Program-made: the position numbers and the translations under genes | NCBI RefSeq assembly: GCF_013410405.1 | Contig: NZ_JACCFK010000001.1 | Location: 1,984,001-2,048,000, forward strand | Direction of reading: 5' to 3' | DNA from: Amycolatopsis endophytica | Lineage (GTDB): Bacteria > Actinomycetota > Actinomycetes > Mycobacteriales > Pseudonocardiaceae | DNA: 64,000 bases | The notes under the pieces: generated by a model | Database searches by the model: none | Seen by the model: only the letters and a program-made list of their open reading frames with translations | What the model was told of the DNA's origin: nothing | Part shown: one piece after another, positions 16,407 through 24,158 of the stretch | How positions within the stretch are numbered: position 1 is the stretch's first letter | How the letters are laid out: the number at the start of each line of letters is the position of its first letter

Positions 16407-17294
16407 CTAGTCGATCAGGTTAGCGGAGCGCAGGGCGGCCGCGATGCGTTCCCGCTCTTTCGCGGTCGCGGGCGCGAACGGCTTGCGCGGGAGGCCGCCT
16501 TCGCGGCCCTGCAGCTGCAGCGCGGCCTTGAGCGTCGCGGGCAGGTTCGGGCCGTCGATCGCCCGCCACACCGTGAGGATCCGCTCGTGCAGCTGCAGCG
16601 CGGTCGCGTGGTCGCCGGCCTGCACCGCGTCCCACAGCTCCACCGACAGCTTCGGCGTGACGGTCGGGATCGCCGCGAGCGCGCCGTGCGCGCCCAGCAC
16701 GAACGCCGGGTAGTGCAGGTCGTCGAGCGCGGCCAGGATCGTGAACCGGTCGCGCACCCGGTGCAGCAGATCGGCGAGCAGGTGCGTGTCGCCGCCGGAC
16801 TGCTTGACCGCGACCACCTGCGGCACGTCGGCGAGCCGCTCGATGGTGTCGATCGGCACGAGCGCCCACGGCACCACGTTGTAGAGCACGATCGGCAGGT
16901 CGGTGGCCTCGCCGACGAGCCGGTAGTGCTCGACCGTCTCCTCCGGCGAGGGCGCGAAAACGTAGTGCACCGGTGTGACCTGCAGCGCGTCGACACCCGC
17001 CGCCTTCAACGCGAGCGAGTACCGGATGGCCTGCGCCGTCGAGTTCTGGATGACCCCGCCGATCACCGGCACCCGGCCGGCCACCTCGTCGACGACGACC
17101 TCGCAGATCGCCTGGCTCTCCTCGATCGAAAGGGTCTGGCCCTCGCCGGTGCTGCCGCACGCGCAGATCGCCGTGACGCCCTGGTCGAGCAGGTACTTCA
17201 CCTCGCCGCGGAGCAGGTCCAGGTCGACCTGGTCGTTCTCGTCGAACGGGGTGACGACCGTGGAGATCATTCCGCGCAGGTCGACGTCCTTCAT
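16407..17294 (-). CDS. Dihydrodipicolinate synthase (DapA) family lyase/dehydratase
   Basis: The 295-aa TIM-barrel enzyme forms a Schiff base through Lys164 (VVAVKQSGG); Tyr138 in VLYNVVPWA and the GSTGEG loop at 47-52 complete the usual active site (family consensus GTTGE). DapA-family members outside lysine synthesis include 5-dehydro-4-deoxyglucarate dehydratase and hydroxyproline-pathway deaminases, both of which yield 2-oxoglutarate semialdehyde, the substrate of the dehydrogenase two genes downstream. The start has GGAGAG upstream. The exact substrate cannot be read from sequence; an aldolase role yielding pyruvate is also possible. Confidence 0.85.
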   Translation of the reverse strand: MKDVDLRGMISTVVTPFDENDQVDLDLLRGEVKYLLDQGVTAICACGSTGEGQTLSIEESQAICEVVVDEVAGRVPVIGGVIQNSTAQAIRYSLALKAAGVDALQVTPVHYVFAPSPEETVEHYRLVGEATDLPIVLYNVVPWALVPIDTIERLADVPQVVAVKQSGGDTHLLADLLHRVRDRFTILAALDDLHYPAFVLGAHGALAAIPTVTPKLSVELWDAVQAGDHATALQLHERILTVWRAIDGPNLPATLKAALQLQGREGGLPRKPFAPATAKERERIAAALRSANLID

Positions 17295-17319
17295 ACTTCT
17301 CTCCCTTGTGCTGGATCTA

Positions 17320-17330
17320 GTATCTGATAC
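17320..17330. promoter_or_regulatory. Candidate GntR operator between the lyase operon and the MHS symporter
   Basis: GTATCTGATAC is a perfect 5+1+5 palindrome in an AT-richer patch (tctagtatctgatacatta), 26 bp before the lyase start (17294) and 48 bp before the divergent symporter ATG (17378). FadR-type GntR proteins bind short palindromes of this kind, and the operon encodes one. Inferred. Confidence 0.5.
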
Positions 17331-17377
17331 ATTAGCTGACCAACAGCGAAATCACCACCGGGTACGAGGAAGTGCCA

Positions 17378-18697
17378 ATGACTGCTACTGGGAAAGCGAC
17401 ACCCGTCCGCCGGGTCGTGTGGGCCAGTGCCTTGGGCACGACGGTCGAGTACTACGACTTCACGCTCTACGCGACGACCGCCGCGCTCGTGTTCAACAAG
17501 GTCTTCTTCCCCGCCGGGAACGCGATCGTCGGCACGCTCGCCGCGTTCGCCACCTTCTTCGTCGGGTACCTCGCGCGGCCACTCGGCGGGGTGATCTTCG
17601 GCCACTACGGCGACAAGCTGGGCCGCAAGACCGTCCTGATCATCACGATGGTGCTGATGGGCGGCGGCACCTTCGCCGTGGGGCTCCTGCCCTCCTACGA
17701 CAGCATCGGCATCTGGGCACCGGTCCTGCTCGTGCTCATCCGGTTGCTGCAGGGCGTCGGGATGGGCGGTGAGTACGGCGGCGGCGTGCTCATGGCGCTG
17801 GAGTACAGCCCGCCACGCCGCCAGGGCTTCTACACCTCGCTGGTCCACATCGGAACGCCCGCGGGCGTGCTGCTGCCGGTCGGTCTGGTGACGCTGCTGG
17901 ACGCGGTGCTGCCGGAGGGCGCGTACGAGAACTGGGCCTGGCGGCTGCCGTTCCTCGCCAGCATCGTGCTGATCGCGCTCGGGGTGTACATCCGCACGCA
18001 TGTCAGCGAAAGCCCGGAGTTCGTCAAGGCCCGCGCCGAACGCGAGGTCCGGACCATGCCGGTCAAGGAGCTCTTCGCCGGGCACACCGTCCGCGTGGTC
18101 ATGTCGATCATCGCCAAGATCGCCGAGAGCGGCCTGTTCAACGTCTACTACGTGGTCGCGATCGCCTACGTGACCACGGAACTCGGGCAGGAACGCGGGC
18201 CGGCGCTGCTGGCCGTGCTCGTCGCCTGCGCCGTCGAATGCGTCACGCTGCCGCTGTTCGGCGCGCTGTCCGACCGGATCGGCCGCCGCAAGGTCTACAT
18301 CGGTGGTGCGTTGTTCCAGGTCGTGCTGGCGGTCCCGTTCTTCCTGATGATCTCCACCGGCAACCTGGCGCTGATGATCGTCGCGACCACGCTCGGACTC
18401 GGAGTCGGGCATGCCGCGATGTACGGCGCGCAGGCCGCGCTGTTCGCCAACCTCTACCCGGTCCCGGTGCGCTACACCGGTCTGTCGGTCACCCAGCAGG
18501 TCGGCGCCACGCTCGGCGGCGGGCTCGCCCCGCTGCTCGGCACCGCGCTGCTCGCCGCGGGCGGTGGCCACTGGACGTGGCTCGTCGTCTACGCCATCGG
18601 CATCGCCGTGCTGTCCTCGCTGGCCGCCAGTAGTCTCAGGCGGGGCGAGGTCGGCAACGAGGACACCACCGCAGGTCAGTTGAGGGAGAACGTCTGA
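17378..18697 (+). CDS. MFS transporter, metabolite:H+ symporter (MHS) family
   Basis: The 439-aa permease has the MHS features: VVWASALGTTVEYYDFTLY at helix 1, then YLARPLGGVIFGHYGDKLGRKTVL and RLLQGVGMGGEYGGGVLMALEYSPPRRQGFYTS. Relatives (ProP, KgtP, ShiA, citrate carriers) import organic acids or osmolytes with protons. The ATG at 17378 has GAGGA 7 bp upstream; the GTG two codons earlier is too close to that site. It begins a forward operon with dhaK and dhaL (1-bp overlaps) and faces the lyase operon across a shared regulatory gap, so it probably imports the substrate of that pathway. Confidence 0.9.
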   Translation: MTATGKATPVRRVVWASALGTTVEYYDFTLYATTAALVFNKVFFPAGNAIVGTLAAFATFFVGYLARPLGGVIFGHYGDKLGRKTVLIITMVLMGGGTFAVGLLPSYDSIGIWAPVLLVLIRLLQGVGMGGEYGGGVLMALEYSPPRRQGFYTSLVHIGTPAGVLLPVGLVTLLDAVLPEGAYENWAWRLPFLASIVLIALGVYIRTHVSESPEFVKARAEREVRTMPVKELFAGHTVRVVMSIIAKIAESGLFNVYYVVAIAYVTTELGQERGPALLAVLVACAVECVTLPLFGALSDRIGRRKVYIGGALFQVVLAVPFFLMISTGNLALMIVATTLGLGVGHAAMYGAQAALFANLYPVPVRYTGLSVTQQVGATLGGGLAPLLGTALLAAGGGHWTWLVVYAIGIAVLSSLAASSLRRGEVGNEDTTAGQLRENV

Positions 18698-19710
18698 TGG
18701 CCCTGCCCTTCCACCCCGCAGGCGACGATCCGGTCCCGGCCGCGTTGCGCGGGTTCGCGCGCGCCCACGCGGATCTCGTGGAGCTGCACGAGAAACCGGC
18801 GCACCTCGTGGCGCGGCACCGCAATCCGGGTCGGCGTGTCGGGCTGGTGTCCGGCGGCGGGTCCGGTCACGAACCGCTGCACGCCGGGTTCCTCGGCCGC
18901 GGCATGCTCGACGCCGTCGCCCCCGGCAAGGTCTTCGCCTCGCCGCACAACAAGCAGGTGCTGGAGGCCAGTCGCCGTGCCGCCGGGCCGGGCGGGGTGA
19001 TCCACGTCGTGAAGAACTACACCGGCGACCGGATCAACTTCGGCATCGCCGCCGAGCGCCTGCGGCTGGAGGGCATCGAGGTCCGCCGCGTGCTCGTGGA
19101 CGACGATCTGGCCACCGAGTCCGACGAGACCGCCACCGGCAGGCGCGGCACCGGCGCGACCGTCGTCGTCGAGAAGCTGCTCGGCGCCGCGGCCGACACC
19201 GGGCTGGGCCTCGACGAGCTGGCCGACCTCGGCGGCCGGTTCGCGGCGGCGTCCCGCAGTCTCGCCGTCGCGTCGCGGGCGCAGACCTCGCCGCACACCG
19301 GCGAACCGTCGTTCCCGCTCGAAGACGGTGAGCTGGAGTTCGGCGTCGGCATCCACGGCGAGCGGGCCCAGAAGACCGTCACCCGTCCGCCGCTGGAGGA
19401 CCTCGTCGAGGACATGCTCGACCGCGTCCTCGCCGGGCTGCCGGACGGTCCGGACGACCTGATCGTCACCGTCAACGGGCTGGGCGGTACCACCCTGCTG
19501 GAGCTGTACGCGATCAACGACCTGGTCGGCGCCGGTCTGGAGCGCCGCGGCCTGACCGCCGCGGGCGGTCTCGTCGGCACGTTCGTGCCCGCACTGGACA
19601 TGGCCGGGTTCTCGCTCACCCTGACCCGCCTGGAGCCGTCGTGGCTGCACTGGTGGTCGGCACCGGCCGTCACCCCCGCCTTCCCGCGCACCCCCGAGGA
19701 GACCGCCTGA
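18697..19710 (+). CDS. dhaK: Dihydroxyacetone kinase family, DhaK subunit
   Basis: DhaK binds its keto-triose or keto-tetrose substrate covalently as a hemiaminal. The 337-aa protein shows GLVSGGGSGHEPLHAGF, KNYTGD (106-111) and the substrate-anchoring His220 in FGVGIHGER. It begins in the TGATG that ends the symporter gene. Together with DhaL it makes an ATP-dependent kinase; no DhaM-like phosphotransferase gene is adjacent, which fits the ATP-dependent form. Dihydroxyacetone is the default substrate, but DhaK homologues also phosphorylate erythrulose in tetritol pathways, and the operon setting with an organic-acid symporter leaves this open. Confidence 0.9.
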   Translation: MALPFHPAGDDPVPAALRGFARAHADLVELHEKPAHLVARHRNPGRRVGLVSGGGSGHEPLHAGFLGRGMLDAVAPGKVFASPHNKQVLEASRRAAGPGGVIHVVKNYTGDRINFGIAAERLRLEGIEVRRVLVDDDLATESDETATGRRGTGATVVVEKLLGAAADTGLGLDELADLGGRFAAASRSLAVASRAQTSPHTGEPSFPLEDGELEFGVGIHGERAQKTVTRPPLEDLVEDMLDRVLAGLPDGPDDLIVTVNGLGGTTLLELYAINDLVGAGLERRGLTAAGGLVGTFVPALDMAGFSLTLTRLEPSWLHWWSAPAVTPAFPRTPEETA

Positions 19711-20285
19711 TGCTGGACCAGGAGACCGTGCTGCGCCGCTTCGCCCAGGCGGTCGAGGAGGCGCACGACGAGCTGACCCGGCTCGACCAGCGCAGTGGCG
19801 ACGGCGACTTCGGGGACAACCTGCGTGGCGGTGTGCGGGCGGCGCTCACCCGCTTCGAAACCGGCGGCGGCACCGCGTTCGGGGCGCTGGGCGAGGTGTT
19901 CCTCGACGAGGTCGGCGGCACCAGCGGACCGCTGCTCGGGCTGCTGTTCACCGAGATCGCCCACGCGGACGACTTCGCCGCGGGTGCCGCGGCGGGGCTG
20001 GCCGCGATCCAGCGCGTCGGTGAGGCGCGGGTCGGCGACCGGACACTGGTGGACGCGCTCGCCCCGGCCGTGGACGCGCTCGGCTCCGGGTTCGTCGCGG
20101 CGGCGAAGGCGGCCGCGGACGGCGCGGCGCACACCGCCGAGCTGCGGGCGCGGATGGGCCGGGCGAGCTACGTCGGCGAGCGGGTGAAGGGCGACCCCGA
20201 CCCGGGCGCGGTGGGCATCGCCCTGCTGTTCTGGGCGGTGGCGACGACGGCCGAGCCGGACGCCGAGGTCCCCTCGCCCGTTTAG
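19710..20285 (+). CDS. dhaL: Dihydroxyacetone kinase family, DhaL subunit
   Basis: DhaL carries the nucleotide. The 191-aa all-helical protein has the metal-binding Asp motif GDGDFGDN (Asp31, Asp33, Asp36), TSGPLLGLLF, and the C-terminal GRASYVGERVKGDPDPGA typical of the family. It starts at the ATG at 19710 inside the TGATG junction with dhaK (1-bp overlap) and so is translationally coupled. It overlaps the convergent TetR gene by 4 bp. Confidence 0.93.
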   Translation: MLDQETVLRRFAQAVEEAHDELTRLDQRSGDGDFGDNLRGGVRAALTRFETGGGTAFGALGEVFLDEVGGTSGPLLGLLFTEIAHADDFAAGAAAGLAAIQRVGEARVGDRTLVDALAPAVDALGSGFVAAAKAAADGAAHTAELRARMGRASYVGERVKGDPDPGAVGIALLFWAVATTAEPDAEVPSPV

Positions 20286-20860
20286 GTCAGCGCGCGGCTG
20301 AGCATTGCGCGGGCGACGGCGCGCGGGTCCGGATCGACCTCGATCAGGGCGTTCACCACCGCGCCGTCGACCAGCGCGATCAGCTCCTCCAGACGTCGCC
20401 GCTCGATGACCACGCCGGAGCGCGCGAAGATCTCGGTCAGCAGCGCCCGCAACTCCTCACCGAGCGTGCGCATCAGCGGCCGCAGGTACGGGCGGCGTCC
20501 CGTCGCGACCAGCCGCTCGTAGCGCAGCAGCACCGCCTCGTAGTCCGGTTCGTCGCCGAGCAACTGGTCGAGCACCAGCTCCACGACCCGGTCGACACCG
20601 CGGTGCTCGGTCGGCAGCTCGTCCAGCTGGGCCCGGCCCTTGGCCAGCTCGGTGCGGCCGTGGTGCTCGGCGGCGGCGCTGATGAGGTCGTCGAGTGAGT
20701 CGAAGTAGTACGTCGTCGACGCCAGCGGCAACCCCGCCCGCTCGGCGACCGCGCGGTGCCGGATCGCGTCGAAACCGCCTTCGACCAGCAGCGCGGCCGC
20801 GGCCTCGACGAGGGCCGCCCGCCTGCGCTCACCCTTCGGCGTACTCGCTCCGGACGTCAT
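20282..20860 (-). CDS. TetR family transcriptional regulator
   Basis: The 192-aa protein has an N-terminal TetR HTH (ALVEAAAALLVEGGFDAIRHRAVAERAGLPLASTTYYFDSLDDLI) and a helical ligand domain. It is convergent with dhaL and lies 18 bp downstream of the sigma-factor-associated membrane protein gene on its own strand, so it may be cotranscribed with that pair. The target and ligand are unknown. I found no clear palindrome at its own start. Confidence 0.9.
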   Translation of the reverse strand: MTSGASTPKGERRRAALVEAAAALLVEGGFDAIRHRAVAERAGLPLASTTYYFDSLDDLISAAAEHHGRTELAKGRAQLDELPTEHRGVDRVVELVLDQLLGDEPDYEAVLLRYERLVATGRRPYLRPLMRTLGEELRALLTEIFARSGVVIERRRLEELIALVDGAVVNALIEVDPDPRAVARAMLSRALT

Positions 20861-20878
20861 GGCGGCCCATCTTGCCAG

Positions 20879-21562
20879 CTAGAACTTCCCGGCCAGGGAC
20901 CTGGCGATCCTCGTGACGTCGTCCGCCAGCGGGGCGGCGCTGCCCGGCGCGGGCACGCTCAGCACGATCACCGTCCCGCCGCCCGCGGCCCGCTGCTGGT
21001 CGGCCACCGCGCCCTCGACGAGCTTCGCGAGCTGGACGCTGGCACCGGGCGGCAGCACGGTCGCCGACACCGTCCCGGACCGGCCGTTCTCCGCGACCCC
21101 GTAGCTCGCCGAACGCGAACCCGGCGTGCAGACGTCCCCGGCACGCGGACCGGTGACCCCGGTGGACGGGAGCTCGCCGGCGAGGGCGGCGGCGAGCTCC
21201 CGGTCCACCTTGTCGCACCCGGGGGTGCCGTCGGCCCGCGGGCCGTTCTCCCCGGTCCCCACTCCTCCCTGCATGGCGGAGGGGCCGGGAAGTCCTGACG
21301 CCGTGGGAAGACGTACCGGTCCCCCGACCGGTTGCTCCTGCCCGAGGACTTGGTTCGATGGGGTGGTCCGAGACTGGACAAACCCCATGATTCCGGCACC
21401 GAGCAGCGCGAACACCACGCAGAGTGATGCCGCCGCGAGCGTCATCCGGCGGCGGGCGGTGGCCCGCGCCGACGCGTCCCGCACGTCCCGCACGTCGAAC
21501 GCGGCCGGGGGCGGCTCACCCGGCACGGCCCGGAAGAGTTCCGTCAGCTCCCGCTCATCCAC
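20879..21562 (-). CDS. Single-pass membrane protein paired with a SigE-family sigma factor (possible anti-sigma factor)
   Basis: The 227-aa protein has a short cytosolic N-terminus (MDERELTELFRAVPGEPPPAAFDV...), one transmembrane helix at about 41-63 (TLAAASLCVVFALLGAGIMGFV) and an extracytoplasmic part with two Cys (PGCDKV, GDVCTPG). It overlaps the sigma factor gene by 8 bp. Membrane proteins encoded directly after SigE-family sigma genes are common in actinobacteria and may act as their antagonists. No ZAS (HxxxCxxC) motif is present, so the anti-sigma role is only positional inference. Confidence 0.75.
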   Translation of the reverse strand: MDERELTELFRAVPGEPPPAAFDVRDVRDASARATARRRMTLAAASLCVVFALLGAGIMGFVQSRTTPSNQVLGQEQPVGGPVRLPTASGLPGPSAMQGGVGTGENGPRADGTPGCDKVDRELAAALAGELPSTGVTGPRAGDVCTPGSRSASYGVAENGRSGTVSATVLPPGASVQLAKLVEGAVADQQRAAGGGTVIVLSVPAPGSAAPLADDVTRIARSLAGKF

Positions 21563-22064
21563 CGGCCTCCACCTCCTCGCCCAGTGCCTCCCGCAGGTTC
21601 GCCAGCCCGCGCGCGGTCTGGCTCTTCACGTTCCCCTCGCTGCAGCCCAGGGCCTTCGCCACGCCGGCGACGTCGAGTCCTTCGAAGTACCGCAGCACCA
21701 GCACCGCGCGTTGTTTCGGCGGCACCGTGCGCAGCCCGGCCAGCAGGTCCGCCCTGGTCGCGACCTGCTCGTCGAGCCGCCCCGACGCGGGTTCGGGTTC
21801 GGGCAGCCGCTCCACCTGCTGCTCCCTCCGCCAGGGTCGTCTCGACTCGTCGATCGACGCGCGGACCAGCGTCCGGCGCACGTAGGCGTCGGTCGCGGCC
21901 CGGTCCCGGATGCGGTTCCACTTCCGGTGCAGCGCCACGAACGCCGTCTGCGCGAGATCGTCCGCGCGGTGCCAGTCGCCGCAGAGCAGGTACGCGGTTC
22001 TCCGCACGGAGTCCCGTTTGGCCGCGAAGTACTCCGCGAAGTCCTGCTCGTCACCCTCGTCCAC
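21555..22064 (-). CDS. SigE family (ECF-type) RNA polymerase sigma factor
   Basis: The 169-aa protein has sigma-70 region 2 (FAEYFAAKRDSVRRTAYLLCGDWHRADDLAQTAFVALHRKW) and region 4 (LRTVPPKQRAVLVLRYFEGLDVAGVAKALGCSEGNVKSQTARGLANLREAL). The spacing and YLLCGD match the actinobacterial SigE-family subgroup. It starts with GTG at 22064 and is followed by its membrane partner with an 8-bp overlap. The signal and regulon are not deducible. Confidence 0.93.
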   Translation of the reverse strand: MDEGDEQDFAEYFAAKRDSVRRTAYLLCGDWHRADDLAQTAFVALHRKWNRIRDRAATDAYVRRTLVRASIDESRRPWRREQQVERLPEPEPASGRLDEQVATRADLLAGLRTVPPKQRAVLVLRYFEGLDVAGVAKALGCSEGNVKSQTARGLANLREALGEEVEAGG

Positions 22065-22169
22065 GCGCCAAGACTCTCCGCTCCGACGTCTCGACGTAAA
22101 GACGGAACTACTCGGGCGGTGGGTTGCACCTTCTTGAAGATCATCTGAGGGGTGTGATGTGATCTGTCC

Positions 22170-23204
22170 GTGACCTCAGCAGCCACCCAGTTGATCGACT
22201 TCCGCTCTGACACCGTCACCCGACCGGATGAGCAGATGCGCAGAGCGATGGCGTCCGCTGAGGTCGGCGACAACGTCATCGACATCGACCCCACGGTCCG
22301 TGAGCTCGAGGAGCGGGCAGCCGCGGTCCTCGGCATGCCGGCCGCGCTGTGGACACCGAGCGGGACGATGGCGAACCTCATCGCCCTGTCCGTCCACCTC
22401 AAGCGCGGCGACCGGTTCCTCGCGCCGAAGAACGCGCACGTCCTCAACAACGAACTGGGCTCCGCGGCCTGGCTCGCCGGGGGCATGCCGGAGGCGCTGG
22501 ACCACGACGGTGGCCCCGGACGGCCCAAACCGGAGTCGGTCGCCGCCGCCATCGGCGCGCGTGGCGGCCCCTACTACACGCTGCGCACCACGCTGCTGTG
22601 CCTGGAGAACACCCACAACGCCGCCGGTGGCGCGGTCATCCCGCCACACGAGCACGCGCAGCTGCTGTCCACCGCGCGGCAGGCGGGCCTGCAGGTTCAC
22701 CTCGACGGCGCCCGCGTCTGGCACGCCGCCGTCGCGCTCGGTCTGCCGCCCGCGGCCCTGACCGTCGGCGTCGACAGCGTGTCGGCGTGCTTCAGCAAGG
22801 GGCTCGGCGCGCCGGCAGGCTCGGTGGTCGCCGGGAGCAGGGAGTTCGTCGAACGGGCCCGCCGGATGCGGCAGATGCTGGGCGGCGGCATGCGGCAGAT
22901 CGGTGTCCTCGCCGCGGCCTGCCTGGTCGCGCTGGACCGGGTGGGGGAACTCGCCGAGGAGCACGACAAGGCCCGGCGCCTCGCCGACGGCCTGCGTGAG
23001 CTGGGCTGGGAGGCCGAGACCCCGGAGACCAACATCGTGCTGGCCCCGGTCGCGGACATCTCGGTGACGCTCGAATCGCTGCGGGTCCAGGGCGTGCTCG
23101 CGCTGCCGATGGGGGGCAAGGTGCGGTTCGTGCTGCACCGCGACGTGTCCGGTGCCGACGTGGACGAGGCGCTGCGCCGCATCAAGGCCGGTGGTCACCC
23201 GTGA
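22170..23204 (+). CDS. Threonine aldolase family protein (low-specificity L-threonine aldolase)
   Basis: This 344-aa PLP enzyme cleaves threonine/allo-threonine to glycine and acetaldehyde. It begins IDFRSDTVTRPDEQMRRAM, has LWTPSGTMANL for PLP phosphate binding, Asp179 in VHLDGARVWHA and the Schiff-base Lys210 in CFSKGLGAPAGS. GTG at 22170 is the start. It is divergent from the sigma factor gene (105 bp between starts) and its stop overlaps the HAD gene by 4 bp (GTGA), giving a coupled pair. Confidence 0.93.
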   Translation: MTSAATQLIDFRSDTVTRPDEQMRRAMASAEVGDNVIDIDPTVRELEERAAAVLGMPAALWTPSGTMANLIALSVHLKRGDRFLAPKNAHVLNNELGSAAWLAGGMPEALDHDGGPGRPKPESVAAAIGARGGPYYTLRTTLLCLENTHNAAGGAVIPPHEHAQLLSTARQAGLQVHLDGARVWHAAVALGLPPAALTVGVDSVSACFSKGLGAPAGSVVAGSREFVERARRMRQMLGGGMRQIGVLAAACLVALDRVGELAEEHDKARRLADGLRELGWEAETPETNIVLAPVADISVTLESLRVQGVLALPMGGKVRFVLHRDVSGADVDEALRRIKAGGHP

Positions 23205-23779
23205 CGGGCTGGGTGGTGTTCGACTACGGCGAGGTGATCTGCGGTCGCACGACCGCGCTGCCCGCGCTGGCGGAGACGCTCGGCGCGCCGCTGGCGGAGT
23301 TCGAACCGCAGTACTGGCGCCTGCGCGACGCCTACGACCGCGGCTGCCCCGACCACGAGTACTGGGGCGGGCTCGGGGACGCGCTCGGCGTGCCGGTCGA
23401 TGAGTCCACTTCGGAGCGTCTGACCGAGATCGACATCCGCGGCTGGTCGGAGGTCCGCCCGGCCTCACTGGAGCTGCTGGCCGGGCTCGGTGAGGCCGGG
23501 GTACCGCTGGCGCTGCTGTCCAACGCGCCGTCCTCGTTCGCCCGGTTCGCCGAGCGGCAGGACTGGATGCGGCACTTCCGCGTCCGGGTGTTCTCCGGCG
23601 ACGTGGGTGTCGCCAAGCCGGACGCGGAGATCTTCGAACTGCTGGTCGCCCGCCTCGGCGTCCCGGCGGGAGACTGCGTCTTCTTCGACGACCGCCAGTC
23701 CAATGTGGAGGGCGCGCGGGCGGCAGGCCTGCGCGCACACGTCTGGAACGGCGCCGACGCCGCGCGGGCGCTTCTTTAG
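23201..23779 (+). CDS. HAD family hydrolase (subfamily IA)
   Basis: This 192-aa protein has HAD motif I as VFDYGEV (nucleophile Asp, with Gly where the second Asp of DxD usually stands, as in other actinobacterial FDxGG members), motif II LLSNAPSS, Lys in GVAKPDAEIF and motif IV VFFDDRQSN. It is likely a small phosphatase or dehalogenase-like enzyme of unknown substrate. It starts with GTG overlapping the threonine aldolase stop and ends before a 100-bp GC-rich gap. Confidence 0.88.
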   Translation: MTGWVVFDYGEVICGRTTALPALAETLGAPLAEFEPQYWRLRDAYDRGCPDHEYWGGLGDALGVPVDESTSERLTEIDIRGWSEVRPASLELLAGLGEAGVPLALLSNAPSSFARFAERQDWMRHFRVRVFSGDVGVAKPDAEIFELLVARLGVPAGDCVFFDDRQSNVEGARAAGLRAHVWNGADAARALL

Positions 23780-23880
23780 GCTTCTGGTAAGTGGCGGAGC
23801 CGCTTGCTGTGGGCCGTGCGCCGGCACCGCCTCAGGTTCCGCTGCCCGCACCGCCACGCAAGCCGCTTCCACCACCTGCC

Positions 23881-24063
23881 TCAGGAGCGGATCTGCTTGC
23901 GGTCCTTGTTCTTGATGGCGTTGTAGGCGGCGGCTCCGAGGAAGCCGACGCCACCGATCACGGCGATCCACAGGATGGCCTTGAACACGAACCCGATCAC
24001 CGACCCGATCACCATGAACGCGAGCCAGGCGACGATCAGCGCGCCGACGATCTTCCAGAACAT
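23881..24063 (-). CDS. Small membrane protein, 60 aa
   Basis: The protein MFWKIVGALIVAWLAFMVIG... has two hydrophobic helices (about 5-30 and 31-50) and a basic tail (NKDRKQIRS). The ATG at 24063 has AAGGGG 5 bp upstream; a longer reading to 24333 has no protein-like character. It resembles the short DUF-type membrane proteins often seen next to housekeeping genes in Pseudonocardiales. Function unknown. Confidence 0.75.
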   Translation of the reverse strand: MFWKIVGALIVAWLAFMVIGSVIGFVFKAILWIAVIGGVGFLGAAAYNAIKNKDRKQIRS

Positions 24064-24158
24064 GGCATCCCCTTCGGTTGTGGCGCGCGGGCCCGTTCGG
24101 CCCGCTATGAGCAGCCTCGCACGGTATCCCGCCGGGGCGCCCGTTTTCTGGTCAACGT

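Noticed and set aside
22065..22169. GGAAC...GTT as an ECF-type promoter for the threonine aldolase
   Set aside because: The spacing is about 14 bp, shorter than the usual 16-19 bp, so the match is not supported.
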